Source: Butyricicoccus_B sp017886875
GTDB lineage: Bacteria > Bacillota > Clostridia > Oscillospirales > Butyricicoccaceae
Direction of reading: 5' to 3'
Assembly (NCBI GenBank): GCA_963931655.1
Contig: OZ007036.1
Location: forward strand, 1,550,001 to 1,614,000
DNA: 64,000 bases
Within the stretch, counting starts at the first letter, position 1; each line of letters begins with the position of its first letter. This document shows, piece by piece, positions 17,414 through 26,883 of this stretch. The position numbers and the translations under genes are program-made. The notes below the pieces were generated by a model. The model worked only from the letters and a program-made list of their open reading frames with translations. It made no database searches and was not told the origin of the DNA.

Positions 17414-18739
17414 TTAAGAGAAAAATGTATATGTATTTTTACCTTTGTATTTAGAAGTGTATAGTGCTTTATCTGCGGAGTGATAAAGCTCGGAAAATGT
17501 AGAACAAACCTCATTACTAACCGAAATACCAATAGATGCAGTAACTTTTATTTGCTCAGAACCTACATTATAAGTTTTTTGAAGTTTATTTATAATTTGG
17601 CAAGCAAGATTTTCAAGGATTTCTATATCTTTTGGGTTTTTAATGAAAACAACAAATTCATCTCCGCCTAATCTGCCAACTTCATCATCTGATGAGCAAA
17701 GCTGTTTTAATTTTTCAGCAGTTTCCATTAAAAGTATATCGCCTTCAATGTGTCCTAAAGTATCATTTACCTTTTTAAAATTATCAAGGTCAATAAGAAT
17801 AAATGCACTTTTTCCATTAGTTTGTTCAATATAAGTTTTTATATGATTTTCAAGTGTAAAGCGATTAAAAATACCTGTTAAAGCGTCATATTCAGACTGA
17901 TATTTTAATTTTTTAATTGTTTCTAAAGCGAGCACCTGTTGACTTTTTGTTTCATTTATATCTCTAAATGCAACAAGCATTATATTGTTTGAATTGGTTT
18001 CGTCCATACACATAAGAACATTATACCAATAATCTAAACCATCTTTTGTTTTATTATAATCTCTAGTGAAGTAAGAGGTTTCAGCATTGTTTTCATCTAT
18101 AATTTCTTGTCTTTTTATGCTATTTGCTATAATATCAACTATGCTATCTGGTACATATTTTCTAATTATATTTAAATATTCATCAGCTGAAACACTCATT
18201 GCAGACCATTCATCATGGTGGTTTGTTTTAAGAGGTGTAACTTTTTCCGTTCTAAAATCAACAAGGTGTATACATTTATATACGCTAGCTAGGACATGTA
18301 AAATATAATCAGATATAACAGGTTTATCTGAAAATTCCCGTTGTTTTTCATCTAAAATAATACTTGTTACATCATGATGATAGCCTAAAAAACGTAAACC
18401 ATTTTTATAAGAAAAGTCACGCTCACCACCACAACGGATATATCTTAGTCTACCTTCGTTATTCATCCAAGGATAAATGATTTCGGCTTTTTTACCTGTT
18501 ATCAGTCTACCTATGGCATCTTCAACTGCATTTATATGAGAGGAAAATATGCGAATATACCAATATACATAACAATCTTCAGGTGATATGTCGTGTTCAA
18601 CTCCTAGAAGTCTTTTCATAACATTATCAGCATACATTCTAGGCAATTTTCCGTCTTCAAGTTCTATAGTCCATATACCTACTTGTATTAAATTAAAAAC
18701 TTTGTTTCTATAATAATTTTGCTGTAAATATTTATCCAT
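17414..18739 (-). CDS. Diguanylate cyclase with PAS-type sensory region
   Basis: 441-residue cytoplasmic protein with no membrane segment. A PAS-like fold at about residues 15-130 (MYADNVMKRLLGVEHDISPEDCY, ending RFLGYHHDVT), a second sensory region with PAS features to about 265 (NETKSQ linker), then a GGDEF domain: DALTGIFNR, FILIDLDNFKKVNDTLGH, and the active-site GGDEF at 358-362. The allosteric I-site RxxD is absent: Ser349 stands where Arg would be. It starts 14 nt after the recQ stop with AGAAGGA as RBS, so it is likely co-transcribed with recQ. Makes c-di-GMP by family knowledge; signal unknown. Confidence 0.93.
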   Translation of the reverse strand: MDKYLQQNYYRNKVFNLIQVGIWTIELEDGKLPRMYADNVMKRLLGVEHDISPEDCYVYWYIRIFSSHINAVEDAIGRLITGKKAEIIYPWMNNEGRLRYIRCGGERDFSYKNGLRFLGYHHDVTSIILDEKQREFSDKPVISDYILHVLASVYKCIHLVDFRTEKVTPLKTNHHDEWSAMSVSADEYLNIIRKYVPDSIVDIIANSIKRQEIIDENNAETSYFTRDYNKTKDGLDYWYNVLMCMDETNSNNIMLVAFRDINETKSQQVLALETIKKLKYQSEYDALTGIFNRFTLENHIKTYIEQTNGKSAFILIDLDNFKKVNDTLGHIEGDILLMETAEKLKQLCSSDDEVGRLGGDEFVVFIKNPKDIEILENLACQIINKLQKTYNVGSEQIKVTASIGISVSNEVCSTFSELYHSADKALYTSKYKGKNTYTFFS

Positions 18740-18753
18740 AGCTTATCCTTCTG

Positions 18754-20766
18754 TTATCTGGTGATTGGTAAACATAAAAGTTTCATTCTTGCAATGACCA
18801 TGCTAATAGGTCTATTAATAGAGCTTGATATTTCAGACACAGGTACTTTGAGTGCTGAAAATTCTCTTAATATACTATCCTCTTGTTTAGTCCAAGGCTT
18901 TTTTATTATTTCGTCATTTATTGAAATTTTTTTCGCATTAATAATGGTTTTAGATGGCTCTTGTTTTGATGTTGTGATATATGGGGATATGCATTTTATA
19001 AAAGTTTCACCGTATAACTCTATTTGTTTATCAGATATTTCTGATATTTGACGCATTTTATCAGTGTTTTCAGGAAGTCTGTTGCAAAGTTCTTCAAGAG
19101 CAATATCTGAAATGACAGCTTGGGGTTCTATATTTTTTTGAGCACAAATATATGCACGAATAGAGCGTAATTTTTCATAAAGGGAATTGTATTTAAGAGT
19201 ATAATTATCTTTTGGTGAATTTAAGAAAAATGGTCTCTTATCACATATAATTTCGCCAGATTTTTTACAAAGTTTAATAATAGGATAAGGGTTTTTTTCT
19301 AATTCTAAATAACCATCTTTAATAAGAGCATCAATAACACGATAAATATGTTTTAAAGATGAGTTACGCATTATACCAAAGGTTGAAAGAGATGTAAAAT
19401 TACTTTGTAATATACGTTCATTTTCTACACCTTGAAGGATTTCAGCTATTGTGGTTTTACCAAGATTTCTTTTACGCTGTGCAAGCCTAAAAACACAAGA
19501 AACAATTTTTTGTGCATCAATGGTTACATCTTCATTTGTAAAATGAGCAAAACAATTTGAACAGTTCATGCAGTTGTTTTCTGATTTTTCACCAAAATAA
19601 TCAAGTATAAAATGTCTTAAACATTTGTTAGTTGTTGAATATTCGGTCATAATTTCAAGTTTTTTTAGCTCTCTTTTTATTAAAGAAAGCCTAGTTCTAT
19701 CATCTAGTTCATCATTATCTTCATAACTATGATTTATTAGAAATTCGCAGATTTTAACATCTTTTGGTTCAAAAAGCAGTATACAATCGGCTTTGTTACC
19801 ATCTCGACCAGCTCTACCAGCTTCTTGATAATAGCTTTCCATACTCTGCGGCATTTGATAATGTATAACAAAACCAACATTAGGTTTATCAATACCCATA
19901 CCAAAAGCATTGGTAGCAATCATTATTTTAGTATCATCAAATAAAAATGTATCTTGTTCCGATTTTCGCTCATCAGCTAGCATACCTGCATGATAACAGC
20001 CTACTTTAAATCCACGCAAAGATAATTTTTCATAGAGTTCATCAACCATTTTTCTAGTTGTGCAATAAACAATGCCACTTTGAAAATGGCGTTCATTTAG
20101 AAGTGTTACAAGATGTTCAAATTTATCACGAGGTTGTTCAGTTATAAAAGTCAAATTAGGTCTATCAAACCCAGAAACCACACAAAGAGGATTATTAAGC
20201 TCTAAAAATTTAATAATATCTTGTCTTACGATATTGGTAGCAGTGGCAGTAAAAGCACCCACAGGAGGACGTTCAGGGAGTGCTTGTAAAAATTCATGTA
20301 TTTTACTGTAACTTGGTCTAAAATCCTGTCCCCACTGAGAAATACAGTGAGCTTCATCAACTGCAACATAGTTTATTTTAATATTTTGACATAAATTTAT
20401 TAAACCATCTGCTAAAAGTCTTTCAGGTGATACATATAAAAGCTTTAGTTTGTTTGCATAAGCCATTGCAAAAACGGTTTTTCGTTCTTCTATAGATAGT
20501 GTGCTACTTAAATATGCCGCTGGTATACCGTTGCTATTTAATGCACTTACTTGGTCTTTCATAAGGGAAATAAGAGGACAAATAACAATAGTAAGTCCTG
20601 AAACCAAAAGTGAAGGGATTTGATAACAAATGGACTTTCCTGCACCAGTTGGCATAACTGCTAATACATCTTGACCTTCAAGCAAGGCATCTATAAGTTT
20701 TTTTTGCTGTCCTCTAAAAGAAGAATAACCAAAATAATGTTTTAAAACCTGCTCAGGTGTAGACAT
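18754..20766 (-). CDS. recQ: ATP-dependent DNA helicase RecQ
   Basis: 670-residue 3'-5' DNA helicase of recombination and fork repair. Walker A MPTGAGKS (about 38-45), DEAH box VDEAHCISQWGQDFRPSY (about 136-153), helicase motif VI QEAGRAGRDG, the RQC zinc site (CLRHFILDYFG ... NCMNCSNC), winged helix, and an HRDC domain (about 530-600, LYEKLRSIRAYICAQKNIEP ... DKQIELYGE). A further C-terminal segment (KPWTKQEDSILREF ... INRPISMVIARMKLL) looks like a Myb-like helix-turn-helix. The promoter lies at 20808-20836. First gene of a unit with the diguanylate cyclase; divergent from sbcDC. Confidence 0.96.
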   Translation of the reverse strand: MSTPEQVLKHYFGYSSFRGQQKKLIDALLEGQDVLAVMPTGAGKSICYQIPSLLVSGLTIVICPLISLMKDQVSALNSNGIPAAYLSSTLSIEERKTVFAMAYANKLKLLYVSPERLLADGLINLCQNIKINYVAVDEAHCISQWGQDFRPSYSKIHEFLQALPERPPVGAFTATATNIVRQDIIKFLELNNPLCVVSGFDRPNLTFITEQPRDKFEHLVTLLNERHFQSGIVYCTTRKMVDELYEKLSLRGFKVGCYHAGMLADERKSEQDTFLFDDTKIMIATNAFGMGIDKPNVGFVIHYQMPQSMESYYQEAGRAGRDGNKADCILLFEPKDVKICEFLINHSYEDNDELDDRTRLSLIKRELKKLEIMTEYSTTNKCLRHFILDYFGEKSENNCMNCSNCFAHFTNEDVTIDAQKIVSCVFRLAQRKRNLGKTTIAEILQGVENERILQSNFTSLSTFGIMRNSSLKHIYRVIDALIKDGYLELEKNPYPIIKLCKKSGEIICDKRPFFLNSPKDNYTLKYNSLYEKLRSIRAYICAQKNIEPQAVISDIALEELCNRLPENTDKMRQISEISDKQIELYGETFIKCISPYITTSKQEPSKTIINAKKISINDEIIKKPWTKQEDSILREFSALKVPVSEISSSINRPISMVIARMKLLCLPITR

Positions 20767-20807
20767 AAAACAAAAGCACTCCTTTAATAATAATAATAAC
20801 TATTTAT

Positions 20808-20836
20808 ATTATATATATGCTTTTGCTGTTATGCAA
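20808..20836 (-). promoter_or_regulatory. Promoter of recQ
   Basis: On the minus strand: TTGCAT (20831-20836), 17-nt spacer, TATAAT (20808-20813), about 40 nt upstream of the recQ start in the recQ-sbcD divergent region. A TACAAT at 20868-20873 on the plus strand may be the sbcD -10 box, without a clear -35. Confidence 0.7.
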
Positions 20837-20907
20837 AGGTTTTTATACATACATTGTGATTTTGTGATACAATAAAGATATATTTTAAAATGTGAGGTTT
20901 ATTTATT

Positions 20908-22029
20908 ATGAAATTTATACATTTAGGTGATTTGCATTTAGGTAAACGTGTAAATGAGATATCAATGATAGATGACCAAAAGTATATTTTAAATCAAATT
21001 ATACAAATAGTAAATGATAATAATGTAAAAGCAGTTATTATAGCTGGTGATGTGTATGATAGACAAATACCACCACAAGAGGCGGTTTGTCTTTTAGACG
21101 ATTTTTTAACAAAATTAAATAAATTAGATGTAAAATGCTTTATTATTTCGGGAAATCATGATTCAGATGAAAGATTAGCTTTTGGTGTTAATATCTTTGA
21201 AAAATCTGGTGTTTATGTTTCGCCAGTTTATGACTCAAAACTTAAAACAGTTACAATAGATGATGAATATGGCAAAATAGAGTTTGTTTTAATGCCATTT
21301 TTACGCCCTGCACAGGTTAGAAGATACTATGATAATGTAGAAAACGAAACAGATGCGGTTAAAACTGTGCTAGAAAACACAAATATGCAAAATAAACGCA
21401 AGGTACTTATTGCACATCAATTTGTAACTTATAGAGGTCAAAAACCAGATCAATGCGACTCAGAAGTGTTATCTGTTGGCACTCTTGGGGGTATAGATGT
21501 AGATTTAATTAAAGATTTTAACTATGTGGCACTTGGTCATATACATGGTGCTCAAAAAATTGGTTATGAGCATGTAAGATACTCTGGCTCGCCCCTTAAA
21601 TACTCTTTTTCAGAGGTAAATCATAAAAAATCTGTGCCGATTGTAGAGCTTGATGAAAATGGTAATGCTAATATACAGCTTATTCCTTTAAATCCAAAAC
21701 GTGATATGAGAAAGATAAAAGGCAGTTTAGCAGAAATCTTATTGCCTAAACAGGGTGAAAAAACCGATGATTATATGCATATAACGCTTACAGATGATGC
21801 AGTAATAGACGCAATGAGCAAAGTAAGAAGTGTTTACCCTAATACGATGCAAGTAGAATTTGAAAATTCACAGACCAAACAGCTTGATATACCTGTGTTT
21901 ATATTGAAAAAACAGCTTGATTTGCCTGTTTTATTTGCAGATTTCTTTAATGCACAAAATGGACAAGAGTTATCAAGTGAAATGATAGATTTTCTTAAAA
22001 ATACCGAGCTTTATAATGAGGAGGGTTAA
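20908..22029 (+). CDS. sbcD: Exonuclease SbcCD, subunit D (Mre11-like nuclease)
   Basis: 373-residue metallophosphoesterase nuclease that works with SbcC on hairpins and blocked DNA ends. Metal-binding motifs in order: GDLHLGKRV (about 7-15), IAGDVYDRQIPP (about 46-57), ISGNHDSDERLAFG (about 81-94), IAHQFV (about 171) and LGHIHGAQ (about 212-219). A capping domain forms the C-terminal part. RBS GAGG lies upstream. It is separated from sbcC by only 3 nt, whose RBS lies within the sbcD 3' end. Confidence 0.96.
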   Translation: MKFIHLGDLHLGKRVNEISMIDDQKYILNQIIQIVNDNNVKAVIIAGDVYDRQIPPQEAVCLLDDFLTKLNKLDVKCFIISGNHDSDERLAFGVNIFEKSGVYVSPVYDSKLKTVTIDDEYGKIEFVLMPFLRPAQVRRYYDNVENETDAVKTVLENTNMQNKRKVLIAHQFVTYRGQKPDQCDSEVLSVGTLGGIDVDLIKDFNYVALGHIHGAQKIGYEHVRYSGSPLKYSFSEVNHKKSVPIVELDENGNANIQLIPLNPKRDMRKIKGSLAEILLPKQGEKTDDYMHITLTDDAVIDAMSKVRSVYPNTMQVEFENSQTKQLDIPVFILKKQLDLPVLFADFFNAQNGQELSSEMIDFLKNTELYNEEG

Positions 22030-22032
22030 AAA

Positions 22033-24783
22033 TTGAAACCATTACATTTGACTATGAGTGCTTTTGGGCCATATGCAAATACAGTAGAAGTGCCTTTTGA
22101 GAGTTTTGGTGAAGGCGGTTTATATCTTGTTACAGGTGATACTGGTGCGGGCAAAACCACGATTTTTGATGCTATAACCTTTGCTTTATATGGCGAGTCA
22201 AGCGGTAAAGTAAGGGAGTCATCAATGCTTAGAAGTGATTATGCAAGCCCTACACAGAAAACTCAAGTTTGTTTAACCTTCTCATATAAAGGTGAGATTT
22301 ATAAAGTAGAACGTACACCACAATATGAGAGAGTTAAAGCAAGAGGTGGTGAAGGCACTACAAAAGAAGCTGCGACTGCAACGCTTATTTATCCAGATGG
22401 CAAGGTTTTAACAGGTGTAAAACCAGTTACAACCGCTATAACTGAGCTTATAGGCATTGATAGCAAACAATTTGCTCAAATAGTTATGATTGCTCAAGGT
22501 GATTTTTTAGAATTATTGCTTGCTGATACTGTGAAACGCTCTGCAATATTTAGAAAAATATTTAATACTGAAAAAATACAGCTATTTCAGCAAAATATTA
22601 AACAGCAAGCTTTAGAGCAAAAAAGAAACCTTGAAACACAAAAGAAAAGCGTTATGCAATATGTAAGCCAGATAGTATGTGATACACAAGAGCTTAAAAG
22701 TTTAAGAGATAATGCAGAAGTTTACACACTTAAACCGTTAGTTGATGAGCTTGAAAAAGCTATACAAACTGATGAAAAACTGTATAATCAGTCACAAGTT
22801 AATCTTGATGTTGTAAGAAAAACACTAGAGCAGTTATCAAGCAAGCTAGACAAAGCAAAAGAATGTGAAAAAATAAAGAAAGATTATGAAATTGCAAAAC
22901 AAAATCTCGATTTATTAAAAACAAAACTTAATTCTTTAGAACAAAATTTAAAAAATGCACAGCAAAATCAGCCAGAATGTGATAAACTTAAAACAGAAAT
23001 AGCAATGCTTGAGAATGAAATGCCTATTTATACAGCACTTGAAAATGCAGAAAGACAAGTAAAAACTGCTAGTGTAAAACAAAATCAGCTAAAAACCGAG
23101 CAAACAAAGCTTGATTTGGAATGTGAAACGCTTAAAGAAAGACTTTCAGAACTTGAAACATTTATAAAGCAGTCCGAAAATTCAGCAGTAGAACTCGAAC
23201 AGCTAAAAAATATTAAATCCTCTTTGGATATTAGAAAAAATGAGCTTTATGAAATGAAACTTCAGTATGAAAAGGCATGTGAAGCTTACATAAATTATCA
23301 AAAAATACAAAAAGACTTTGAAAATGCAAATGTAACATATAATGATGTTAATAGTAAATTTTTAAAGTATGAGCAGTTGTTTTATTCTGAGCAAGCGGGA
23401 CTTCTTGCAAAAGATTTAGAGGACAATATGCCTTGCCCTGTGTGTGGCTCATTACATCACCCTAAACCTGCAACACTTTCAAATGTAGCAATAAGCCAAA
23501 AGCAGCTTGAAGATGCTAAAAAATTAGCCGAAACAGCAAGAAATAATATGATTAAAATAAGCGAAAAAACAGCACAAATTAAATCTATTTATGAACTTGC
23601 AAAAGAGCAAATGGACAAGCAAGCTGTTAAACTTTTTGGTGAAAACCATGATAAAATGGACAAAGAGATAAAAAAGGCTGAACAAGATGAGCAAACTAAA
23701 CATTTAGAATGTGAAAACAAGATTAAAGTATGTGAAAAGCAGCTTGAAGATGTTAAACGCTATAAAAATGAGCAAGAGCTAAAAACTAAAGCACTAAATA
23801 TAAATGAGCAAAATAAACAAAAATGTCAAACCGATTTTCTAACTTGCACAGCCGAACTATCTTCAGCTAGTGCACAGCTTGAAACATTAAAAAAACAAAC
23901 AAGATATATTTCGCAAGCTCTTGCAAAAGATGCACTTTTAAAGGCACAAAATAAGCTTAATGAACTTCAAAAGCAGCTTGAAACTGCACAAACTGCATTA
24001 AATACCGCTAATGAGGAAAAAATAAAATATACCACTCTTGTACAAACATTATTAGAACAGCTTGAAAAAATGCCAAAACAGGATATATCAGCTCTTGAAA
24101 CTAGATATAATACGCTTGAAAATGAGCAAAAACAGCTAGATATAGAGCATAAAAACCGATTTAACAGAATAACAACTAATAAATCCATTTATAATAATAT
24201 TAAAAATGGAATCTTAGCACTTGAAAAACAGGACAAATACTGTACAATGCTTAAAAGGCTTTCAGACACTGCAAATGGTGAAATATCAGGTAAAAAACTT
24301 ACATTTGAAAATTATATTTTAGCTTTTTACTTTGAACAGGTGGTAGCAGCAGCAAATGAACGTTTTTACCGTATGACTTCTGGACAATATAAGCTGGTAA
24401 GGCGTAAAGATGGTATAAATGGACGTTCTCAAGGCGGTTTGGAGCTTGATGTAATGGATTTTTATACTGGTAAGGTTAGAAATGTTCGCACACTATCGGG
24501 CGGTGAGTCTTTTAAAGCCTCTTTGTCGCTCGCTCTTGGTCTTTCTGATGTTATTCAGCTTGGTGCAGGCGGTGTTGAAATTGATGCAATGTTTATTGAT
24601 GAGGGTTTCGGCTCGCTTGATGCTGAGTCGCTTGATGCTGCTATGCGTATTTTAGAAAGCCTTGCTGGTGATAATAGACAAATTGGTATTATTTCTCATG
24701 TGTCCGAGCTTAGAAACAGAATTGAACATAAAATTTTGGTCACACGCAAAAGACAGGGTAGTGATTTAAAATTAGAAATGTGA
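22033..24783 (+). CDS. sbcC: Exonuclease SbcCD, subunit C (Rad50-like ATPase)
   Basis: 916-residue SMC-like ATPase, partner of SbcD. Walker A GDTGAGKTTIFDAITFALYGE is near residue 36-56, a long antiparallel coiled coil spans about 180-740, and the zinc hook CPVCG is at 468-472. The C-terminal half has the ABC signature LSGGESFKASLSLALGLSD and Walker B MFIDEGFGSLD. Translation begins at TTG (22033) with GAGGAGGG 7-8 nt upstream; no better ATG lies before the conserved MSAFGPYANTVEVPF. Full length for the family. Confidence 0.96.
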   Translation: MKPLHLTMSAFGPYANTVEVPFESFGEGGLYLVTGDTGAGKTTIFDAITFALYGESSGKVRESSMLRSDYASPTQKTQVCLTFSYKGEIYKVERTPQYERVKARGGEGTTKEAATATLIYPDGKVLTGVKPVTTAITELIGIDSKQFAQIVMIAQGDFLELLLADTVKRSAIFRKIFNTEKIQLFQQNIKQQALEQKRNLETQKKSVMQYVSQIVCDTQELKSLRDNAEVYTLKPLVDELEKAIQTDEKLYNQSQVNLDVVRKTLEQLSSKLDKAKECEKIKKDYEIAKQNLDLLKTKLNSLEQNLKNAQQNQPECDKLKTEIAMLENEMPIYTALENAERQVKTASVKQNQLKTEQTKLDLECETLKERLSELETFIKQSENSAVELEQLKNIKSSLDIRKNELYEMKLQYEKACEAYINYQKIQKDFENANVTYNDVNSKFLKYEQLFYSEQAGLLAKDLEDNMPCPVCGSLHHPKPATLSNVAISQKQLEDAKKLAETARNNMIKISEKTAQIKSIYELAKEQMDKQAVKLFGENHDKMDKEIKKAEQDEQTKHLECENKIKVCEKQLEDVKRYKNEQELKTKALNINEQNKQKCQTDFLTCTAELSSASAQLETLKKQTRYISQALAKDALLKAQNKLNELQKQLETAQTALNTANEEKIKYTTLVQTLLEQLEKMPKQDISALETRYNTLENEQKQLDIEHKNRFNRITTNKSIYNNIKNGILALEKQDKYCTMLKRLSDTANGEISGKKLTFENYILAFYFEQVVAAANERFYRMTSGQYKLVRRKDGINGRSQGGLELDVMDFYTGKVRNVRTLSGGESFKASLSLALGLSDVIQLGAGGVEIDAMFIDEGFGSLDAESLDAAMRILESLAGDNRQIGIISHVSELRNRIEHKILVTRKRQGSDLKLEM

Positions 24784-24830
24784 TAAAATGATTTTGTCTT
24801 TTTATTTAAGATTTGGAGGATTGTTTTTAT

Positions 24831-25316
24831 ATGGAGCATAGAGTTCGTGTAACAGCAGAAGTTGAACTTGAAAATGAAAAGGAAGTATTAGAGCTTATTG
24901 AAAAATCAGCTAAAAAGGTGCTTGAACAAGTGGATTTTGATGCGTTTATAGATGTAACCATAGTTGATAATGAAAATATTCGTCAGCTTAATGCAGAGTA
25001 TCGTGACAAAGATGCTGTTACAGATGTGCTTAGTTTTCCAATGTATGAATTTGAAAATGGTAAGCCACTAGAACAGCTTGAAAAAGACCCAGAGATAAAT
25101 AAAATTATGCTTGGAGATATGATTTTAAATTATGGCAGAGCTTTAGAGCAGGCTGAAGAATATGGTCATTCTCCAGCGAGAGAATGTGCATTTTTAACCG
25201 TACATTCTGTGCTTCATTTACTTGGTTATGACCATGAACGTGGTGAAGAAGATAGAATTTTAATGCGTCAAAATGAGGAAAAAGTCCTTAAAAGCCTTGG
25301 TTTAGTGCGTGATTAA
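24831..25316 (+). CDS. ybeY: Endoribonuclease YbeY (16S rRNA maturation)
   Basis: 161-residue zinc-dependent endoribonuclease used in 16S rRNA 3'-end processing and ribosome quality control. The diagnostic zinc motif is present as LTVHSVLHLLGYDHERGEE with three histidines, and the upstream VDNENIRQLNAEYRDKDAVTDVLSFP is the family core. The start at 24831 has GGAGGA 10 nt upstream; an in-frame TTG at 24813 falls on the RBS itself. The gene starts the common order ybeY-dgkA-era. Confidence 0.95.
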   Translation: MEHRVRVTAEVELENEKEVLELIEKSAKKVLEQVDFDAFIDVTIVDNENIRQLNAEYRDKDAVTDVLSFPMYEFENGKPLEQLEKDPEINKIMLGDMILNYGRALEQAEEYGHSPARECAFLTVHSVLHLLGYDHERGEEDRILMRQNEEKVLKSLGLVRD

Positions 25317-25319
25317 AAT

Positions 25320-25781
25320 ATGAATAAAGAAATCAGAAAATTAAGACAAAGTTTTTCTTATGCACTTCATGGGCTTAGAATGTGTATGATAACCGAGCGT
25401 AATTTTAGAATACATTTAACAGCAGCTTGTTATGTGTCGCTTTTTGCGTTTTTAGGTAAGTTAGATAGTGTTAGATATTCTATTCTATGCCTTTGTTTTG
25501 CGGTTATGATGGCAGGCGAGCTTATGAACACCGCAATAGAAAGACTTTGTGATAAACAGGCAACAGGTTACGACCAAACGGTAAAACAAGCAAAAGATAT
25601 TGCAGCAGCAGCGGTTTTTGTATGTGCGACCTTTTGTGTTATAATTGGTATAGTGTTTTTTGTGCCAAGTGGTGCATTATTTAGAGCATTTCACACGCTT
25701 TATACACATTTATGGGCAGCATGTTTGGTTGTTTTATCAGTACCTATTGCTATAGGTTTTATATTTGGTTTAAAAAAATAA
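25320..25781 (+). CDS. dgkA: Diacylglycerol/undecaprenol kinase
   Basis: 153-residue small membrane kinase of the DgkA family. In Gram-positive relatives it phosphorylates undecaprenol, feeding the cell-wall lipid carrier pool. The conserved catalytic segment GELMNTAIERLCD (about residues 62-74) and the N-terminal FSYALHGLRMCMITERNFRIHL are clear. It has an extra C-terminal hydrophobic pair compared with the usual 120-130 residues. It follows ybeY by 3 nt with no strong RBS, suggesting coupling. Confidence 0.9.
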   Translation: MNKEIRKLRQSFSYALHGLRMCMITERNFRIHLTAACYVSLFAFLGKLDSVRYSILCLCFAVMMAGELMNTAIERLCDKQATGYDQTVKQAKDIAAAAVFVCATFCVIIGIVFFVPSGALFRAFHTLYTHLWAACLVVLSVPIAIGFIFGLKK

Positions 25782-25802
25782 ATAATTGGAGAAAATAATT
25801 AT

Positions 25803-26699
25803 ATGTCAGAAATTAAAAAAACAGCGGTCGTTTCGGTGGTAGGACGACCAAATGTGGGTAAATCAACTCTTACAAATAAACTTGTAGGCTTTAAAGTGGC
25901 TATTGTATCTAATAAACCTCAAACAACTCGTACAAGAATTACAGGTGTTTGTACAAAAGGCGATTGTCAATATGTGTTTTTAGATACTCCAGGGCTACAT
26001 AAACCACGCTCAAGACTGGGCGATTTTATGGTTAAAGTGGTAAATGACACAGTTGCAGAAGTTGATGTGGCTGTGCTTGTTGTAGACCCTGTTGCAAATG
26101 TAGGTCATGCAGAGCAGCAGTTAATAGAGCAGATTAAAAATAATCATATACCATCAATTTTAGTTATAAATAAGATTGACACTTTGCCACATGAGGAAAT
26201 TTTAGCTATTATAGCAGCATATGCTGAAAAACATGATTTTGATGCTATCATTCCAGTATCCGCAAAAACAGGCAAAGGCACAGATATTTTAATGAACGAG
26301 CTTGAAAAGTTTGCTCTTGATGGCCCTGCACTTTTCCCAGAAGATATGGTATCCGACCAGCCAGAAAAAGTGCTTGTAGCTGAAATGATAAGAGAGAAAA
26401 TGCTGCGTATGCTTGATAGAGAAGTACCTCATGGCGTAGCGGTTGGCATTGAACGCTGGAATGAGCGTGAAGACGGTCTTATTGAAATAAACGCTACTAT
26501 TTACTGTGAAAAAGCCAGTCATAAGGGTATTATTATTGGTAAAAATGGCGAGATGTTAAAGAAAATCGGTAAAACTGCACGTTTAGAGCTTGAAAAAAAT
26601 CTGGACTGCAAAATATATTTAGAGCTTTGGGTAAAGGTCAAGGAAGACTGGAGAAACAACACTTATCAAATGCGTAACTTTGGTTATGAAGACCAATAA
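25803..26699 (+). CDS. era: GTPase Era
   Basis: 298-residue GTPase that binds the 3' end of 16S rRNA during 30S assembly. G1 GRPNVGKST (about 15-23), G2 region KPQTTRTRITG, G3 DTPGLH (about 63-68), G4 NKID (about 125-128), G5 VSAKTG, and the C-terminal KH domain with IIIGKNGEMLKKIGKTARLELE. RBS TGGAGA lies upstream. Normal length and neighbours (ybeY, dgkA upstream, yqzL and recO downstream). Confidence 0.97.
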   Translation: MSEIKKTAVVSVVGRPNVGKSTLTNKLVGFKVAIVSNKPQTTRTRITGVCTKGDCQYVFLDTPGLHKPRSRLGDFMVKVVNDTVAEVDVAVLVVDPVANVGHAEQQLIEQIKNNHIPSILVINKIDTLPHEEILAIIAAYAEKHDFDAIIPVSAKTGKGTDILMNELEKFALDGPALFPEDMVSDQPEKVLVAEMIREKMLRMLDREVPHGVAVGIERWNEREDGLIEINATIYCEKASHKGIIIGKNGEMLKKIGKTARLELEKNLDCKIYLELWVKVKEDWRNNTYQMRNFGYEDQ

Positions 26700-26736
26700 A
26701 GGCTCTTTTTGTCTGTGGTTAAAAGCCCATATATGC

Positions 26737-26765
26737 ACATACTAACCTTTGAAAGGTAGGTGTGT
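26737..26765 (+). promoter_or_regulatory. Hairpin covering the yqzL ribosome site
   Basis: ACATACTAACCTTT (26737-26750) pairs with AAAGGTAGGTGTGT (26752-26765), 13 of 14 positions including G-U pairs. The right arm contains the AGGTAGG ribosome site of the small gene at 26770. No T run follows, so it is more likely a translational or mRNA-stability element than a terminator. Confidence 0.5.
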
Positions 26766-26769
26766 CATT

Positions 26770-26883
26770 ATGCAGGCACAAATGGCTTGGGATAAATTTT
26801 TGAAAACAGGTGCAGTACAGGATTATATAAAATACTGCAAGTTAAACACATACGGAGAGAAAAATGCAGCATCAAAAAATTAA
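26770..26883 (+). CDS. YqzL-like small protein
   Basis: 37-residue protein beginning MQAQMAWDKFLKTGAVQDY, or from the internal ATG at 26782. The pattern aromatic-Trp-x-x-Phe-x-x-Thr-Gly-x-(V/I)-x-x-Tyr followed by a short helix resembles B. subtilis YqzL, which occupies the same place between era and recO. An AGGTAGG ribosome site lies about 10 nt upstream, inside a hairpin. The 3' end overlaps recO by 20 nt in a different frame. Function unknown. The match is from memory of the family plus synteny, so moderate certainty. Confidence 0.72.
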   Translation: MQAQMAWDKFLKTGAVQDYIKYCKLNTYGEKNAASKN

